A DNA stretch of 64,000 bases from Mucilaginibacter paludis DSM 18603 (lineage in GTDB: Bacteria; Bacteroidota; Bacteroidia; Sphingobacteriales; Sphingobacteriaceae), in NCBI RefSeq assembly GCF_000166195.2, contig NZ_CM001403.1, positions 7,490,877-7,554,876 on the forward strand, read 5' to 3'. A program made the position numbers and the translations under genes. Of the stretch, positions 24,862 through 34,073 are shown piece by piece. Each line of letters opens with the position of its first letter. Position 1 is the first letter of the stretch. Under the pieces are notes generated by a model. The model saw nothing but the letters and a program-made list of their open reading frames with translations, did no database searches and was not told the DNA's origin.

Positions 24862-25336
24862 TGAATTTTAACGCGCCTGAATTCATGCAGTAGCGTTTAC
24901 CGCCTCTGTCTGCCGGGCCGTCGTCAAACACGTGGCCCAAATGTAAGCCGGTGCTTTTTTCAATAACTTCATCGCGGCTCATGCCGTAGCTGTTATCTTT
25001 AACAATTTCAATTTTGCTGGCATCAACCGGTTTAACAAAACTTGGCCAGCCGGTGCCACTATCAAATTTATCAGCCGACGAAAATAGAACTTCGCCCGTG
25101 GCGGCGCTTACAAAAACGCCTTTATCGTGCATTTCAAAATATGCATTTTTAAAAGGGGGCTCTGTGCCTCTCTCAACCATAATGTAATATTGATTGGAAG
25201 TGAGCAGTTTTTTCCATTCGGCATCAGGTTTATATTTAGGGCGGCTGGCATTAGCTTTTGATTGCCCTGTACTATTCTGGCATCCGCAAAATGCTATCAG
25301 TATAGTTATTGCTAAAACATTGATTATCCTTTTCAT
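24851..25336 (-). CDS. msrB: Lipoprotein peptide-methionine (R)-S-oxide reductase
   Basis: MsrB repairs methionine-R-sulfoxide in oxidised proteins. The 161-residue product has a lipobox (IAFCGC), so it acts outside the cytoplasm. Family core motifs are FDSGTGWPSFVKP, HLGHVFDDGPADRGGKRYCMNSG with the catalytic Cys, and NAYFEMHDKGVFVSAATGEVLFSS. The zinc CxxC pairs of other MsrB proteins are replaced (VSAATG at the first). The ATG at 25336 gives the normal lipoprotein signal. It overlaps the convergent gene at 24502 by 11 bases. Confidence 0.95.
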   Translation of the reverse strand: MKRIINVLAITILIAFCGCQNSTGQSKANASRPKYKPDAEWKKLLTSNQYYIMVERGTEPPFKNAYFEMHDKGVFVSAATGEVLFSSADKFDSGTGWPSFVKPVDASKIEIVKDNSYGMSRDEVIEKSTGLHLGHVFDDGPADRGGKRYCMNSGALKFIKK

Positions 25337-25442
25337 ACCTAAATTTACGAATTGCAATTTGATTTAGTTTTAAACAACGTGTAGTTTACAAAGCCATGAT
25401 AATTATAGCCAATGATATTAATTGCGCCTGTTTTTATCAATG

Positions 25443-26060
25443 CTATTTGTTTTTCGGGATGAGTAGCCCGGTTACAACATCAATTATTCCGTTATTTTGC
25501 TCAATATCAAATTGACTGATTACCGATTCGTTACCGCCTTCGTCTATTAAAACGATATTCCGGTCGCCATTAATTTTGGCTTTCAGTTTTGAGCCGGACA
25601 GGGTGGTGAAAGTAGCTTCGCCATTATTGGAGTTAATCTGCCTGGCAATATCTTTTGATGTTAACTTGCCTGGTATAACATGGTACGTTAGCAACCTGGT
25701 TAACTCGGCATTGTGCTGGGGCTTAAGCAGGGTATCCAACATTCCAGGCGATAGTTTATTAAAAGCATCATTAGTTGGGGCAAAGATAGTTAAGGGGCCG
25801 CGGCTTTTAAGTGTTTCTGCCAGGCCACATACCGCAATAGAATTTGTAAAGGTGGTATGCTCTTTTGATTTAGCTATATTTTGGACTACATCATCTGCCG
25901 AGCTCATTTGCCCGCCGCCAATTACTCTTATTTTTACATGTTTAGGCGTGTCGTTTTTGTTGGTATCTGGCGTTCGGGCGGCGGCTTGTGTAGTAGCGGT
26001 TTGGGCATTAGCATAAAAAGTGCTCAAACATAATACCGCTATCAATATATTTTTTTTCAT
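25443..26060 (-). CDS. Exported fasciclin-domain protein
   Basis: A 205-residue protein with a signal peptide (MKKNILIAVLCLSTFYANA) and one FAS1 domain. Both FAS1 signatures are clear: GPLTIFAPTNDAFNKLSPGM and LLTYHVIPGKLTSKDI, ending NGIIDVVTGLLIP. FAS1 proteins act in adhesion or matrix binding at the cell surface. It is the last gene of a DUF4174-SDR-fasciclin operon, starting 22 bases after the SDR stop. The longer frame would overlap the SDR gene, so the ATG at 26060 is preferred. Confidence 0.93.
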   Translation of the reverse strand: MKKNILIAVLCLSTFYANAQTATTQAAARTPDTNKNDTPKHVKIRVIGGGQMSSADDVVQNIAKSKEHTTFTNSIAVCGLAETLKSRGPLTIFAPTNDAFNKLSPGMLDTLLKPQHNAELTRLLTYHVIPGKLTSKDIARQINSNNGEATFTTLSGSKLKAKINGDRNIVLIDEGGNESVISQFDIEQNNGIIDVVTGLLIPKNK

Positions 26061-26082
26061 ACAGGTAGTTACAATCATCAAA

Positions 26083-26877
26083 TTAAATAGCGCCTTTAAG
26101 TAAGCCACCTTCAACGCGCAAAGCGGCGCCGTTAGTAGCCGAAGATAAGGTGCTGCACAAATAAACTACAAGGTTAGCTATTTCTTCGGGAGAAGCAAAA
26201 CGTTGTATTAACGATGTGGGGCGCATGTGTTCAAAAAAATCCTGCTCTACTTCGGCCTTTGTTTTATGCTGGCTTTTGGCCAGATCATCAATAAAGCCAC
26301 CAACACCTTCGGATAAAGTAGGCCCGGGTAGTACCGAGTTTACCGTTACGTTTGTACCTTTGGTTAACTCGGCCAGCCCGCGGGATATGGCTAACTGCGC
26401 GGTTTTGGTCATGCCATAATGGATCATTTCGGCAGGGATCTGCACGGCCGATTCACTACTGATAAAAATAATCCGCCCCCAATCCTTTTTCAGCATCTCA
26501 GGAAAATAGGTTCTCGAAAGGCGTACACCGCTTAACACGTTAACCTCGTAAAACTTAAACCAATCTTCGTCGCTTATGTCTTTAAAAGCTTTAGGCTCAA
26601 AAATACCAACATTGTTAACCAGTATATCAACTTGCGGCAGTTGGGTTAGCAAATTATTAATCTCATCGGGTTTCGAAAAATCGCATGCTATTCCGTCAAT
26701 CTTATCATTGCCGGTTTCTTCTTTAAGTTGCTTAACTACAGCATCTACCTTTTTGCTTGTGCGGCCGTTTATATAAACCGTGGCGCCTTCACCGGCCAAC
26801 AGCTTTGCAATTGCAAAGCCAATTCCGGCTGTTGAACCTGTAACCAGGGCTGTTTTATTTTTTAAATTAAAATCCAT
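26083..26877 (-). CDS. SDR-family oxidoreductase
   Basis: Classical short-chain dehydrogenase, 264 residues: cofactor motif VTGSTAGIGFAIA (about 13-25), NNVG (about 89), catalytic Ser in FISSESA and Tyr-x3-Lys in HYGMTK. The basic residue in NGRTSKK after strand 2 suggests NADP preference. Second gene of a three-gene operon, 12 bases after the DUF4174 gene. The substrate is unknown. Confidence 0.93.
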   Translation of the reverse strand: MDFNLKNKTALVTGSTAGIGFAIAKLLAGEGATVYINGRTSKKVDAVVKQLKEETGNDKIDGIACDFSKPDEINNLLTQLPQVDILVNNVGIFEPKAFKDISDEDWFKFYEVNVLSGVRLSRTYFPEMLKKDWGRIIFISSESAVQIPAEMIHYGMTKTAQLAISRGLAELTKGTNVTVNSVLPGPTLSEGVGGFIDDLAKSQHKTKAEVEQDFFEHMRPTSLIQRFASPEEIANLVVYLCSTLSSATNGAALRVEGGLLKGAI

Positions 26878-26889
26878 TTTTGTTGTAGC

Positions 26890-27270
26890 TTAATGTTTGT
26901 ACTTCATTTCTTGCTGCCGCATAGGCATGTTATCAATCAGATCAAACAACCTGGCTAATGTTACAGGCTGATGACTCCGTAATTTCTCGCCATTATCTTT
27001 ACCGATCAGTATCACGGTAAAAGGTGCGTTTGGTATGTGCCATTTTTTATAATGCTGCATATTACTTTCAGAATAAGTGATTACTTTGAAAATAATGTCG
27101 CGGTCTTTTATCCCGTTAGGGTCTGCTTTTAAAATATTAATCTGTTGTATTGCATTCACGTTATCACCTTTATCGGCAAAAATTAAAACACTACGGTTAC
27201 TTGGCCGCTGGCTGGCAACCAGGGGGCAAATTAATAACAAAGCAATAATTTTTACTTGAAAGGCAAACAT
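26890..27270 (-). CDS. Exported DUF4174 protein
   Basis: A 126-residue protein with a hydrophobic N-terminus (VKIIALLLICPLVAS) that is probably a signal peptide. The body reads as DUF4174 (RSVLIFADKGDNVNAIQQIN, then DRDIIFKVIT and APFTVILIGKDNGEKLRSH), a thioredoxin-like fold without the CxxC pair. First gene of the operon with an SDR and a fasciclin protein. Function unknown. Confidence 0.75.
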   Translation of the reverse strand: MFAFQVKIIALLLICPLVASQRPSNRSVLIFADKGDNVNAIQQINILKADPNGIKDRDIIFKVITYSESNMQHYKKWHIPNAPFTVILIGKDNGEKLRSHQPVTLARLFDLIDNMPMRQQEMKYKH

Positions 27271-27357
27271 ATCATCACTAACAGCAAAAACGCGATATTG
27301 TTACCAATCATTCATCAATTTAACGAAAATATAATCCTGATACAGATCAGCTTTAGC

Positions 27358-27365
27358 TATTTTTG
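27358..27365 (+). promoter_or_regulatory. -7 box upstream of the zinc PLC-like gene
   Basis: TATTTTTG matches TAnnTTTG exactly, 18 bases before the ATG at 27384. It covers the alternative TTG start at 27363 and so supports the shorter gene. Confidence 0.4.
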
Positions 27366-27383
27366 AGTAAGCATATTGTCATA

Positions 27384-28391
27384 ATGAAAATTTCAAGAAG
27401 ATCAGGTTCGTTTTTATGCAAATCAGGGTTGTTTTTAGCTATTTGTATCACACTTATTTCGTGGGGTAAATACGGGCACGAACATATCAACCGGGCGGCG
27501 GTGATGAGTTTGCCGGTGCCTATGCAAGGTTTTTTTTATAACCATATTGATTTTATGACGGTTGAATCCAACTTGCCCGATGTGCGTAAGTATACCTTAG
27601 GCGATTCTGCCGAATTTTCACGGCATCATATCCATTTGGAAAGTTTTGGCAATATCGACAGCATACCCAAATCGCCCAAAGAGGCTTTTGCAAAATACAA
27701 TGCTCACTTTTTTGCCGAACATGGTATGCTGCCCTGGTACATCCAGGTGATGATGGATAAATTGACTATCGCCTTTAAGGGCAAACATAAATCGGATATC
27801 CTGTTATTGGCTGCCGATCTGGGCCATTATATTGGCGATGCTTATATGCCTCTGCATACCTCCGTAAATCATAATGGCAAACAAACCAACCAGGTAGGTA
27901 TCCATGCCTTGTTTGAATCGCGCCTGCCCGAATTGTTTGGAAATACCTATCATTATAATACAGGTAAGGTACAGTATGTTGCTGATATACAGAAAGAAAC
28001 CTGGCGAATTGTAATGTCGTCAAACAGTACTGCCGATACCCTATTAAAAGCCGACAGAGATTTAACTGCCTCTTTTCCTGCCGGAAAAAAGTGGGATAGG
28101 GACGCGGCCGGAAAGGTTAAGCTTAATATGTATAAAGATTCAACCGGTAGTATTGCTTATTCAAAGGCATTTCAAACAAAATTGAAAGGCATGGTTGAGC
28201 GACAATTGCGTGGGGCCATTGCCACCACAGCCAGTTTTTGGTATACCGCCTGGGTAAATGCGGGTAAGCCCGACCTGAACGAGCTTGACCCGGAAGAACT
28301 TACACAACGTAACGCACCCGCTTTAGCACAAGAGAAAGATTTGTTTAAACAAGGCAAATTGTTTGGTATAAAAAGCGAAAAAGAGTTTTAA
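27384..28391 (+). CDS. Zinc-dependent phospholipase C / S1-P1 nuclease-like protein
   Basis: Exported 335-residue protein of the zinc phospholipase C / S1-P1 nuclease fold. The first mature residues WGKYGHEHINRAAV carry the N-terminal Trp and His zinc ligands typical of the fold, and LLLAADLGHYIGDAYMPLHT plus NQVGIHALFESRLPELF supply the His/Asp and His/Glu ligands. The signal segment is SGLFLAICITLIS. Activity could be phospholipase or nuclease. The small membrane protein gene starts 15 bases downstream. Confidence 0.85.
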   Translation: MKISRRSGSFLCKSGLFLAICITLISWGKYGHEHINRAAVMSLPVPMQGFFYNHIDFMTVESNLPDVRKYTLGDSAEFSRHHIHLESFGNIDSIPKSPKEAFAKYNAHFFAEHGMLPWYIQVMMDKLTIAFKGKHKSDILLLAADLGHYIGDAYMPLHTSVNHNGKQTNQVGIHALFESRLPELFGNTYHYNTGKVQYVADIQKETWRIVMSSNSTADTLLKADRDLTASFPAGKKWDRDAAGKVKLNMYKDSTGSIAYSKAFQTKLKGMVERQLRGAIATTASFWYTAWVNAGKPDLNELDPEELTQRNAPALAQEKDLFKQGKLFGIKSEKEF

Positions 28392-28406
28392 ATTGTTGAT
28401 GATGGC

Positions 28407-28694
28407 ATGGTAGCTAATACAGAAAGAAGGCAAAAATACTGGCAGCAATGGGCCGTAAAAAGACTTGATAAGAGAAAGTATCTTTTAAAGAATGGCATAT
28501 TGGTGCGTGGATTACCTGTAGCAATTATTGTTTATTTTTTAAAAATCCGTTTCAGTACTGATCAATTTGATTTGATTGATTTTCTGATCTGTTGTTTTTT
28601 ATTTTGTTTGATGGGGATATTACTCGCCCTCTGGGATTTTAAATCAGCTGAACGTGGTTATCAAAAGTTTTTAGCTCATCAGGCTTTGCAATAA
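28407..28694 (+). CDS. Small membrane protein of unknown function
   Basis: A 95-residue protein with a basic N-terminal 35 residues (KRLDKRKYLLKNG) and two membrane helices (about 33-48 and 57-78, LIDFLICCFLFCLMGILLAL), ending in a short soluble tail. Probably cotranscribed with the preceding gene. I recognise no family. Confidence 0.65.
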   Translation: MVANTERRQKYWQQWAVKRLDKRKYLLKNGILVRGLPVAIIVYFLKIRFSTDQFDLIDFLICCFLFCLMGILLALWDFKSAERGYQKFLAHQALQ

Positions 28695-28766
28695 ACTTTA
28701 CACTGAATTACTATACCATGCGTAAGTAAAAATATAATGTAGTCTACGTTTTTAATAGGCTTTTTA

Positions 28767-28774
28767 TAGCTTTG
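28767..28774 (+). promoter_or_regulatory. -7 box of proBA
   Basis: TAGCTTTG matches TAnnTTTG exactly, 20 bases before the proB TTG start at 28795. The -33 position is T-rich without a clear TTG. Confidence 0.4.
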
Positions 28775-28794
28775 AGCAATTTTTATAAAACACA

Positions 28795-29829
28795 TTGACA
28801 AAGCCCATACTCGTTATTAAGTTCGGAACAGCATCCATCACCCATCAAAATGGCGATCTGGATGAAAGTGTAATGGCCGAAATTGCCCGGCAAGTGGCAA
28901 TTATACACCATGATTATCATATCGTTATGGTATCATCCGGCGCGGTTGCCGCCGGAAAGAAACTGCTTAAAAACTATTCGGCCACCATTAGCGAGCGTAA
29001 AGCTGCCGCAGCTATTGGCAACCCCTTGCTACTTAGTAAATACGCCGGATATTTTGCGCCCTATGGTATCAACATAGCACAAAGCTTGTGCGAGCGCCAA
29101 CATTTTTCAAACCGGAACCAATTTTTGCAACTCAAAAAAACGTATGAGGAGCTTTGGGATAATGATATCATCCCCATAGCTAACGAGAATGATGTGGTGA
29201 GCAGCCTTGAGCTCAAGTTTTCTGATAACGACGAACTTGCCACCTTAATTGCCGTAGGTTTTGGAGCTTCGGTATTGTTATTCAGTACCTCTGTGCCCGG
29301 TGTATTAGATGCAGACGGTAACGTAATTCCCGAAATACCGGTAATAGATAAAGCTGCGCTGGGCCTGGCTAACAAAGAAAAATCGTCGCTGGGCTTAGGT
29401 GGCATGGTATCAAAATTAACTTTTGCCCGCCTGGCTACCCGTATGGGCATTAAGGTGGTTATTTTCGGTATCAGAACTGATGATGGTATAATAAACGCCA
29501 TTAAAGAACAAACCGGCACCTTGTGCCATCCTCAAAAATGCTCAATGCCTGCACGAAAAAAATGGCTGGCAAGTGGCAGCCTGGTAACGGGCAGCCTGCA
29601 GATTGATGCCGGTGCCTGCAAGGCCCTGCAAAACGGGCATAGCCTGTTAGCTGTGGGCGTTACTGCCGTTGTAGATAAATTTGAGCAGGGCGAGGTTTTT
29701 GAGATATTAGACGAAAACCACGTAAGCATTGCGGTTGGCCGCGCTAAAATATCATCGGACGATGTGTTGCAAAATATGAAAACGCAAAAGCTGATTATTG
29801 CCAACGCTGATGATATCGTTTTACTTTAA
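28795..29829 (+). CDS. proB: Glutamate 5-kinase
   Basis: First enzyme of proline synthesis, phosphorylating glutamate. The 344-residue product has an amino-acid-kinase domain (about 1-255: IKFGTASIT, VSSGAVAAGKK, FSDNDELATLIAV) and a C-terminal PUA domain (about 262-340). It starts at TTG; no ATG precedes the conserved IKFG strand. proA follows after 11 bases, forming proBA. proC is not nearby. Confidence 0.97.
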   Translation: MTKPILVIKFGTASITHQNGDLDESVMAEIARQVAIIHHDYHIVMVSSGAVAAGKKLLKNYSATISERKAAAAIGNPLLLSKYAGYFAPYGINIAQSLCERQHFSNRNQFLQLKKTYEELWDNDIIPIANENDVVSSLELKFSDNDELATLIAVGFGASVLLFSTSVPGVLDADGNVIPEIPVIDKAALGLANKEKSSLGLGGMVSKLTFARLATRMGIKVVIFGIRTDDGIINAIKEQTGTLCHPQKCSMPARKKWLASGSLVTGSLQIDAGACKALQNGHSLLAVGVTAVVDKFEQGEVFEILDENHVSIAVGRAKISSDDVLQNMKTQKLIIANADDIVLL

Positions 29830-29840
29830 TTAGCAAAAGT

Positions 29841-31088
29841 ATGGAATCTATCGAAAATCTATTATATCAGGCTCATAAGGCATCGGGAGCTATTAAGTTA
29901 CTTAACGATGAACAAAAGAAAACGGTTTTAAGCCGTTTAGCCGTTGTGCTGTCGCAAAATAAAGAACAGATTATTAGTGAAAATAAGAGAGACGTGGATC
30001 GCATGCCCGATACCGACCCCAAAAAGGACCGGTTGCTGCTCAACGATGCCCGCATTGCCGATCTGTTTACCAGTATCAACGATATCAGTGCCCTGCCCGA
30101 TCCAAGCGGAAAGATACTTTTGGAGCATACTACCGCCAATGGTCTGTTCATTCAAAAAAAAACGGTACCCTTAGGTGTGGTAGGCATAATTTACGAATCA
30201 AGACCCAACGTCACCATTGATGTGGCCGCACTTTGTATCCGCTCGGGCAATGTTTGCGTGTTAAGAGGAGGCAGCGATGCCCTTTACACCAATATTTGCC
30301 TGGTTAACCTGATACACGATGTTTTACGCGAGTTTGGTTTGGATGAGGCCATCGTGCAGTTGTTGCCGACTGACCGTAAGTTTATCCAGGAAATGCTGAC
30401 GGCGGTAAAATATATCGATATTATCATCCCGAGAGGCTCACAGCAATTGATTGATTTTGTGCGCGAAAACTCAAAGGTGCCGGTCATTGAAACCGGGGCA
30501 GGGGTTTGCCATACCTATGTAGAAAAAACAGCCAAACTGGAGCAGGCTGCCGCGGTGGTGGTAAACGCCAAGGTAAGCCGCCCATCGGTATGTAACTCGT
30601 TAGATACCATTTTGGTTGACCGTGCCATTGCCAGGCCTTTTTTACAATTGGTTGCGCCGGGCCTGTTGGCATATGATGTAGAAATATTTGCCGACGAAGA
30701 GAGCCATGATATATTAAAGGAATTACATTATCCACATTTGCGCGAAGCCCGGCGCGACGATTTTGGCCGCGAGTTTCTGGATTTTAAATGCTCGGTTAAG
30801 GTGGTTGCGGGTATTGAGGAGGCTCTGGACCATATCAGCCTGCATTCGTCCAGGCATTCCGAAGCTATCCTTTCTGAGAATATGCAATTGGCGGAACGCT
30901 TTATCAATGAGGTAGATGCGGCGGCAGCTTATATTAATGCTTCAACCCGGTTTACCGATGGCGGGGTATTTGGCTTAGGCGCCGAAATTGGCATCTCCAC
31001 CCAAAAATTACATGCGCGCGGCCCCTTTGCTTTAGAAAAACTGGTAACCGAAAAATGGTTCGTCAGGGGCGAAGGGCAAGTGAGGTAA
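29841..31088 (+). CDS. proA: Gamma-glutamyl phosphate reductase
   Basis: NADPH-dependent reductase making glutamate-5-semialdehyde for proline, 415 residues. It has the aldehyde-dehydrogenase fold with the family motif GVVGIIYESRPNVTIDVAAL, the catalytic Cys in SRPSVCNSLDTI (about 253), and the C-terminal NASTRFTDGGVFGLGAEIGI. Second gene of proBA. Its stop codon directly abuts the stop of the convergent dehydrogenase, with no terminator between them. Confidence 0.98.
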   Translation: MESIENLLYQAHKASGAIKLLNDEQKKTVLSRLAVVLSQNKEQIISENKRDVDRMPDTDPKKDRLLLNDARIADLFTSINDISALPDPSGKILLEHTTANGLFIQKKTVPLGVVGIIYESRPNVTIDVAALCIRSGNVCVLRGGSDALYTNICLVNLIHDVLREFGLDEAIVQLLPTDRKFIQEMLTAVKYIDIIIPRGSQQLIDFVRENSKVPVIETGAGVCHTYVEKTAKLEQAAAVVVNAKVSRPSVCNSLDTILVDRAIARPFLQLVAPGLLAYDVEIFADEESHDILKELHYPHLREARRDDFGREFLDFKCSVKVVAGIEEALDHISLHSSRHSEAILSENMQLAERFINEVDAAAAYINASTRFTDGGVFGLGAEIGISTQKLHARGPFALEKLVTEKWFVRGEGQVR

Positions 31089-32081
31089 TTATATTTTTAC
31101 CCATTGCCGCTCGGCTGCACTTTTAAATAAAGCGTCAATCACCTTCATGTTACCTACGGCATCGGTTAAGGGCGTTGGTACGGCGGTATTGTTTATGATC
31201 GACTTGCAAAATTCGTCTGCCTGTAGGGTATATTGATTTACCGGCTCCGTTGTAATCTCTTGTATCGCCTTATTATTTTGCAGCCACAAACGTGCGGGTT
31301 CATCCGCAACAGCGTTCACCGGAATTTCGATTTCTAAACGGCCTTTGGTGCCAACAATGTTAACCCGCTGATAAGGCTCCAATTGTGTTGAGCAGGTAAA
31401 TGTTGCGCTCTGGCCCTGGCCAAAATCTAATATTCCTGATGTAATCCTATCGGTTTTCATAACAGGGTCGGTATCTATCAATCCCAAAACACTTTGAGGC
31501 TCACCGTTAATGATAAACCTGGGGAACGATAAGCAATAGCAGCCAATATCCATCAAGGCGCCACCTCCGGTTTCGGGCTTATTGCGGATATTGTTTGCAT
31601 CATCGTTAAAATAAGAAAAAAACGACTGGATAGTTTTTACTTCGCCCAGTACGCCTTCGTCAACCAATTGTTTGGCCTTTAACCATTGCGGATGAAAGCG
31701 GTACATAAATGCTTCCATTACTTTTAAATGCGGATACTGTTTGGCTGCATCGGCAACTTGTTGTGCTTCGGCGGCATTCAGCCCGATGGGTTTTTCGCAA
31801 AGCACATGCTTGCCTGCCTGTAAAGCTTTAATGGTATAAGTAACGTGCAAGTGGTTGGGCAGCGGGATGTAAACCGCATCAATATTAGCATCGCCTAAAA
31901 GGGCTTCGTAGCTCTCATAAACCTGGGGTATACCTAATTCGTCCGCCGCGGCTTTACCATTCAATAAATTGCGTGAGGCTATGGCAACTACATCAACATA
32001 GCTGCTTTTTTGCATAGCCGGTATAACTTGCTTTAAACCTATTTTGGCCGTACTTAATATACCCCAACGTGATTTTTTCAT
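31089..32081 (-). CDS. Gfo/Idh/MocA-family dehydrogenase
   Basis: NAD(P)-dependent sugar-type oxidoreductase, 330 residues. The Rossmann N-terminus is WGILSTAKIGLKQVIPAM rather than the usual GxGxxG, as is common in this subfamily. The cofactor/catalytic motif is LCEKPIGLNAAEAQ (Glu-Lys-Pro), and a C-terminal beta domain follows from about residue 125 with DIGCYCLSFPRF. The substrate is unknown. Monocistronic and convergent with proA at zero spacing. Confidence 0.93.
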   Translation of the reverse strand: MKKSRWGILSTAKIGLKQVIPAMQKSSYVDVVAIASRNLLNGKAAADELGIPQVYESYEALLGDANIDAVYIPLPNHLHVTYTIKALQAGKHVLCEKPIGLNAAEAQQVADAAKQYPHLKVMEAFMYRFHPQWLKAKQLVDEGVLGEVKTIQSFFSYFNDDANNIRNKPETGGGALMDIGCYCLSFPRFIINGEPQSVLGLIDTDPVMKTDRITSGILDFGQGQSATFTCSTQLEPYQRVNIVGTKGRLEIEIPVNAVADEPARLWLQNNKAIQEITTEPVNQYTLQADEFCKSIINNTAVPTPLTDAVGNMKVIDALFKSAAERQWVKI

Positions 32082-32239
32082 AGGATGTTTTTAGGATTGA
32101 TGATGCCCAAAGGTATAAACTTTGCATACAGGTTTAAATTTTAGATTACTATTTGATTTTTTCTTTTTAATTAAAATAATTCACACAAATTTTACTTTTT
32201 TAAGTTGTGTATTATACAATCTAAAAAAAGAAAAACATT

Positions 32240-32776
32240 ATGGATACCATTAATGCAACACAGGAAGAAGAACACATTAAAGCTTTAGAAGGAAAAGAAG
32301 CTGTTGAAAAGATTAAAGAGTTAACCAAAAAAGCCGACACCTGCTTTTTTATAACCAACATTAAAACAGGTTTGCCGGTATCGGCGCGGCCAATGTCAAC
32401 CCAGCAGGTGGATGACGAAGGCAACCTATGGTTTTTAAGTGTTAAAGACAGCGATCATAATAAAGAGATAGCGAGCGATCCGTTTGTTCATCTGTTTTAC
32501 CAGGCATCAGCGCATTCAGGCTTTGTCAATATTTACGGCATTGCAGAAATTAGTTATGATAAGGCTAAGATAGATGAGCTTTGGGACCCCATTGCTAAGG
32601 TATGGTTTCAGGGCGGTAAGGATGATCCGCTGATCAGCGTAATTAAGGTTAACCCGCTTAAAGGTTATTATTGGGATAATAAACACGGTAATGTGGTTGC
32701 CTTTATCAAAATGGCAGCATCTTTGGTTACAGGTAAAACCATGGACGATTCTATCGAAGGTACATTGGAAGTATAA
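32240..32776 (+). CDS. Pyridoxamine 5'-phosphate oxidase-like general stress protein
   Basis: A 178-residue flavin-binding split-barrel protein of the general-stress-protein-26 type. Typical stretches are DTCFFITNIKTGLPVSARPM, GNLWFLSVKDSDHNKEIASD and VHLFYQASAHSGFVNIYG, with KVWFQGGKDDPLISVIKV later. It probably binds FMN or FAD and is stress induced in other genera. It stands alone and is followed by a terminator. Confidence 0.88.
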   Translation: MDTINATQEEEHIKALEGKEAVEKIKELTKKADTCFFITNIKTGLPVSARPMSTQQVDDEGNLWFLSVKDSDHNKEIASDPFVHLFYQASAHSGFVNIYGIAEISYDKAKIDELWDPIAKVWFQGGKDDPLISVIKVNPLKGYYWDNKHGNVVAFIKMAASLVTGKTMDDSIEGTLEV

Positions 32777-32801
32777 ACTTGAAGCAAATGTTTGAAGGTT
32801 A

Positions 32802-32834
32802 AAATCCTCCGTAATTATTGCGGGGGATTTTTTG
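32802..32834 (+). terminator. Terminator after the general-stress gene
   Basis: AAATCCTCCG (32802-32811) pairs with CGGGGGATTT (32821-32830) with one G-T pair and a 9-base loop, and the downstream arm runs on into T. Confidence 0.85.
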
Positions 32835-32872
32835 ATTTTGATTTGGCCGTCACAATAAACCCGGATATGCGC

Positions 32873-32880
32873 TATATTTG
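32873..32880 (+). promoter_or_regulatory. -7 box of the DUF3810 gene
   Basis: TATATTTG matches TAnnTTTG exactly, 6 bases before the ATG at 32887. It contains the alternative TTG start (32878), which supports ATG and implies a near-leaderless transcript. Confidence 0.4.
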
Positions 32881-32886
32881 AATTTC

Positions 32887-34011
32887 ATGATCCGTTACCA
32901 ATACCGCAAAGGCCCCATTGAATCAAAAGTTGCAACTATATTTGTGCTTGCCGTCATCTGGCTCATGGTGATCTGGCTGATGCACTATCCGGATGTGGTG
33001 GAACGTTGGTATTCTGACGGTTTATATTTAGTTATTTGCCGTTTATTACATCCTGTATTTAACCTGTTGCCGTTTAGTGTTGGCGATGTAATCTATATAG
33101 CGCTAATTATTTACCTTGCTTTTGCCTTGGTAAACATAATCAGGCTGGCATTTCTAAAGAGATTTATACGGTTGCTGGTTTACGTACTTCAGTTAGTTAT
33201 CGGGTTCCAACTCATCATACTTTCTTTTTATTTATTATGGGGATTAAACTATTTCAGGCCGTCGGCTGCTAATCGCCTTAACCTTCAGGATAGCAGTTAT
33301 ACCTTTGAGGATGTTAAATTAGTTACTTCAATTTTGATAGATAGCGCCAATGCCAGCCGCGCTCAATTAACAGCCGCCGATTTGGCGCAAACAGATCAAA
33401 CAATTTATCAAACGGCTATTGGTGCAGTGGATACGCTTGCGGCACGTTCAAAAGGCTTCCCGGCATATCATCCCGACATTAAACCCTCAATGCTAACCTA
33501 TTTTCTTAATTATCTGGGTACATCGGGCTATTTCAATCCTTTTACTTCCGAAGCTCAGATGAACTACCAAATGCCTGTGTACCTTAAATCATTTACGGCT
33601 TGCCACGAAATGTCGCATCAAATGGGGTTTGGTGCCGAAGATGAAGCCAATTTCGGGGGATTTTTGGCTGGGATAGCCTCCCGGGACAGGCTGCTCAAAT
33701 ACTCCACCTATTATGCCGGGGTAGAAGAATTTATGTATGCCATAGGGCGAAAAGATACCATCGCATTCCGGTTATTGAAAACCAGGATATCTCCATTGGT
33801 ACGTCAAGATTTTAAAACCGACCGGGCCTACTGGAAGGATTTTGAGAGTAAGGCAGGTATCTTCAGTGGTATCTTATACGATCATTATTTAAAAACAAAC
33901 AACCAGCCGGAAGGATTAAAAACCTACAACCAGATGGTGCGGCTGGTAATGGCATGGTATCTTAAAAACCACTTCAAAAAAAGCTTTGTAAATACTGAAC
34001 CTAAACCATAA
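32887..34011 (+). CDS. DUF3810 membrane protein with a metallopeptidase-like motif
   Basis: A 374-residue protein with three membrane helices in the first 120 residues (VATIFVLAVIWLMVIWLM; VGDVIYIALIIYLAFALV; VYVLQLVIGFQLIILSFYLL). A large soluble domain follows, with ACHEMSHQMGF (HExxH, about residue 239) and EDEANFGGFLA about 10 residues on, a gluzincin-like arrangement. DUF3810 proteins are uncharacterised; zinc-peptidase activity is inferred from the motif. The kinase gene starts 62 bases downstream. Confidence 0.85.
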   Translation: MIRYQYRKGPIESKVATIFVLAVIWLMVIWLMHYPDVVERWYSDGLYLVICRLLHPVFNLLPFSVGDVIYIALIIYLAFALVNIIRLAFLKRFIRLLVYVLQLVIGFQLIILSFYLLWGLNYFRPSAANRLNLQDSSYTFEDVKLVTSILIDSANASRAQLTAADLAQTDQTIYQTAIGAVDTLAARSKGFPAYHPDIKPSMLTYFLNYLGTSGYFNPFTSEAQMNYQMPVYLKSFTACHEMSHQMGFGAEDEANFGGFLAGIASRDRLLKYSTYYAGVEEFMYAIGRKDTIAFRLLKTRISPLVRQDFKTDRAYWKDFESKAGIFSGILYDHYLKTNNQPEGLKTYNQMVRLVMAWYLKNHFKKSFVNTEPKP

Positions 34012-34073
34012 ATATTTCGTTTAAACCCATGGGTATTAGAATTGTATTATTTATTACATAGTTCTATAAAAAT

